A stretch of 12,363 nucleotides of DNA. Source: Dipetalonema caudispina. Lineage: Eukaryota; Nematoda; Chromadorea; Rhabditida; Onchocercidae. Position numbers and translations under genes: made by a program. The stretch is taken from contig JABVXV010000724.1 of the NCBI GenBank assembly GCA_013365325.1, positions 1-12,363 of the forward strand, in the 5' to 3' direction. Positions 1-12,363 of the stretch are shown one piece after another (position 1 is the stretch's first letter; each line of letters begins with the position of its first letter). Under the pieces are notes generated by a model. It saw only the letters and a list, made by a program, of their open reading frames with translations, was not told where the DNA came from and did no database searches.

Positions 1-4382
<4,382 letters not shown>

Positions 4383-5051
4383 CTTCAAATTTAGTCATTA
4401 TATTACTCTAATTACTTCATCTCTAATTGCACATTCATTTTTTTCAAAGATACTTAACTTTTTTTTTAGTTAGCAAAAAAACTCTAAACGTTGTAAAATG
4501 ATAAGAAGCAGTTCTTAAATTCAAACATATTTCGAACCGATTTTAAAAAAACTTGATTAAAAATTTGTTACCTAAAGGTTAGTAGGGAAATCTTTGAATA
4601 TATCTTTCCAGATGGCAACAATTGCAATAATACCTATATTAATATCCATATTACGAGAGAGATTTAAATTGAACAGTCACAAAGTTCCAAAATTCTTGTA
4701 TTTTATTAAATTTTATAAATTAAGAATAGCAGATAAAAACAACCGACCATTGCTGGCACATAAATTTAAGATTAATATTTTAGAAAAATTTTAAAATTAT
4801 ATTTGCAGTTTTACAGCAAACATGATTATAATTCTATTTGCATCTTTCTAAACTGATTTAATTAGTAAGTTATCCGGAATCATTTAAAACACGCTTGTTC
4901 AACTTTTCGGTGTGCTGTAATTTTTATTACTGTTGAAGAACTACAATACATTTAACATCAATCAATATCGAGTATGTTTAACCTTCGATAAATTCAAACT
5001 TGCAAACTATTATCGATATTAACAACACATTAACTGATAAATCAACAAAAC

Positions 5052-5083
5052 TTTAAACGAAACTTAAACGAATTAAAAAACAT
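5052..5083 (-). CDS. Gene B candidate exon 1 (speculative)
   Basis: An ATG at 5083 opens MFFNSFKFRL plus two bases before a GTTTTG donor. The phase-2 end fits an exon 2 entered at 4382, giving a 71-residue leader before GMAF compared with 79 in A. The joined start has about seven Lys/Arg and no acidic residue in 30 positions, like a mitochondrial presequence. An alternative donor (GTTTCG) 12 bases earlier has the same phase. A short random exon could meet these conditions by chance. Confidence 0.28.
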
Positions 5084-5674
5084 GGAATTTCAACTTGTAT
5101 AATTTAAATCATTTTCTTAACAATTCCTAGACGAAATCTGCTAATTGTAATTCCTCTTATTTTATGCCTAGAAGAAACCAACTTTTTCTAGCTTGATAAG
5201 CATTGTCATATGCTTAATAATCATAAATTGAGACTATTTCTATATATGGTGGCAAATTTTCAAACTTTTTATTATCTCAATAGCAAAAATTCAATAGTGA
5301 AAATTTAGACTAATACGAAATTCATTAAAATATATTGTCAATATCATAAAATTGCATAGAATTAACTTATGCAAAAAGAAAGAAATAAATGACAGAACTA
5401 ATTGATAAATAATAGATTATCAGCAGTTCATATTTCAGCAGAGATCGTTTATGATTCACTAAATAAGGATATAATCATTCGATAGCAAGAATTAAATAAG
5501 ATAGACAGAAAAATTATTACGAAGAATGAATGGCTATGAGTACAAAAAGATGAAAAAATTGGAAAAAAAAATGACCATGTGTATTCAAATCTCTAGAATG
5601 AAATGAAACAAGAAAATAACGATAATTTATAGTTTGATTCAATCAATAAGAGGTTTATAAAGTAATTGATATAT

Positions 5675-5711
5675 ACTATTATGTAGCAAAAAGTAACACA
5701 TACATAATAGT
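5675..5711. repeat. Small inverted repeat between the genes
   Basis: actattatgta at 5675-5685 and its exact reverse complement at 5701-5711, loop of 15 bases. It lies just past the likely 3' end of gene A, but at 11 AT-rich bases chance is possible. Confidence 0.5.
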
Positions 5712-5749
5712 GAGCCTAAATCATTTCCAATCATATACATACAGTGATA

Positions 5750-5878
5750 TTTAATAAACCCATAAAATCTTAACATACGATCATGTGCAGCAAACGAATA
5801 ATTCTAAATCAATAATAATTAAAGAAATTGATAGCTAACATTTCAAAATTTGTAATGATCTGATGATTGCTTCTTCAT

Positions 5879-5883
<5 letters not shown>
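5750..5883 (-). terminator. Gene A 3' end: candidate polyadenylation signals
   Basis: AATAAA overlaps the stop codon (5883-5878), directly followed by AATGAA. An ATTAAA lies at 5755-5750. Which, if any, is used cannot be decided without transcript data; the last would give a 3' UTR of about 140 bases. Confidence 0.25.
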
Positions 5884-12147
<6,264 letters not shown>

Positions 12148-12176
12148 TTTTTTTTTTGTTTTTTTTTTCTTGAAAT
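12148..12176 (-). other. Gene A 5' leader, A-rich
   Basis: The leader runs ATTTCAAG followed by two A runs split by a single C, up to the ATG. It has no upstream ATG. Very short A-rich leaders are usual after SL addition. Confidence 0.5.
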
Positions 12177-12182
12177 CTGAAA
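12177..12182 (-). promoter_or_regulatory. Probable spliced-leader (trans-splice) acceptor of gene A
   Basis: TTTCAG on the minus strand after an AT-rich tract, 29 bases upstream of the first ATG. No upstream coding exon is apparent, so it fits SL1-type trans-splicing, which is common in nematodes. A cis-spliced 5' UTR intron would look the same. Confidence 0.55.
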
Positions 12183-12292
12183 TATATAATAGCATATTTA
12201 TCTTTATTAATAACACAATTATTGGAATATACTGGGATACCTCAAAAAAAAATCATAAAATAATCCCGAGTGGTAGGATGATAATCGATCTA

Positions 12293-12322
12293 TTACGCAT
12301 TTATGTGTTACGCATTCATATA
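12293..12322. repeat. Two-copy 15-base direct repeat upstream of gene A
   Basis: ttacgcatttatgtg is followed directly by ttacgcattcatata. It lies about 110 bases upstream of the SL acceptor, in the possible promoter zone. A role is not shown. Confidence 0.5.
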
Positions 12323-12335
12323 TCTGCCTATATAC

Positions 12336-12363
12336 ATGTGTGAGTGTGTGTGTATGTGTGTAT
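12336..12363. repeat. GT microsatellite, continues past the window
   Basis: An imperfect (TG)n run with GA and TA interruptions reaches the window edge. Confidence 0.85.

Larger units (their letters stand above)
4383..5878. other. DNA between the two genes and possible first intron of gene B
   Basis: About 1.5 kb of AT-rich sequence. It should hold the gene A 3' UTR and the 5' end of gene B. Candidate exon 1 of B is at 5052-5083, a small inverted repeat at 5675-5711, and a weak plus-strand open frame at 4612-4794. No other coding, repeat or RNA signal seen. Confidence 0.7.

Noticed and set aside
5430..5470. Plus-strand TTTCAG between the genes as a start of another gene
   Set aside because: The first ATG after it reaches a stop within three codons, and no open frame follows.

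Overview
The window is AT-rich eukaryotic DNA from a nematode, most likely a parasitic one. Three things point there: short split exons joined at T-rich acceptors (mostly TTTCAG), an unpaired TTTCAG just upstream of a start codon that looks like a spliced-leader (SL) site, and encoded proteins that resemble the mitochondrial malic enzyme of Ascaris. The species cannot be named from this sequence.

Two malic enzyme genes lie head to tail, both on the minus strand. Gene A (12147 down to 5879) is complete: 14 exons, 1905 coding bases including the stop, 634 residues. Gene B (from at least 4382 down to position 1) is cut by the left window edge. Its exons 3 to 8 have exactly the same lengths as those of A (159, 125, 82, 162, 104 and 110 bases), with the same phases and intron positions, and exon 9 runs off the edge one base short of the A length. 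By hand count the two proteins are about 77% identical over 276 aligned residues, but their introns do not align. This is an old tandem duplication with both copies kept open.

Layout by coordinate: 1-4382, gene B exons 9 to 2 with AT-rich introns, a hairpin-forming element with perfect 21-base inverted arms (993-1100), a 35-base poly-A run (1837-1871) and a repeat cluster (2661-2850). 4383-5878, intergenic DNA or first intron of B, with a candidate first exon of B at 5052-5083. 5879-12147, gene A. 12148-12363, A-rich leader, probable SL acceptor and a GT microsatellite.

Both products should decarboxylate malate to pyruvate with reduction of NAD or NADP. Gene A has a mitochondrial-type presequence, and the N-terminus of B is also strongly basic, so both may act in the malate branch of helminth mitochondrial metabolism. 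The paralogs differ at a known allosteric site: B has Ser where A and fumarate-activated malic enzymes have Arg. Other oddities are a stop-free 201-base intron in A that could add 67 hydrophobic residues if retained, and a cluster of non-consensus splice sites in B. I see no prokaryotic-type system, CRISPR array, RNA gene or protein-coding transposon.
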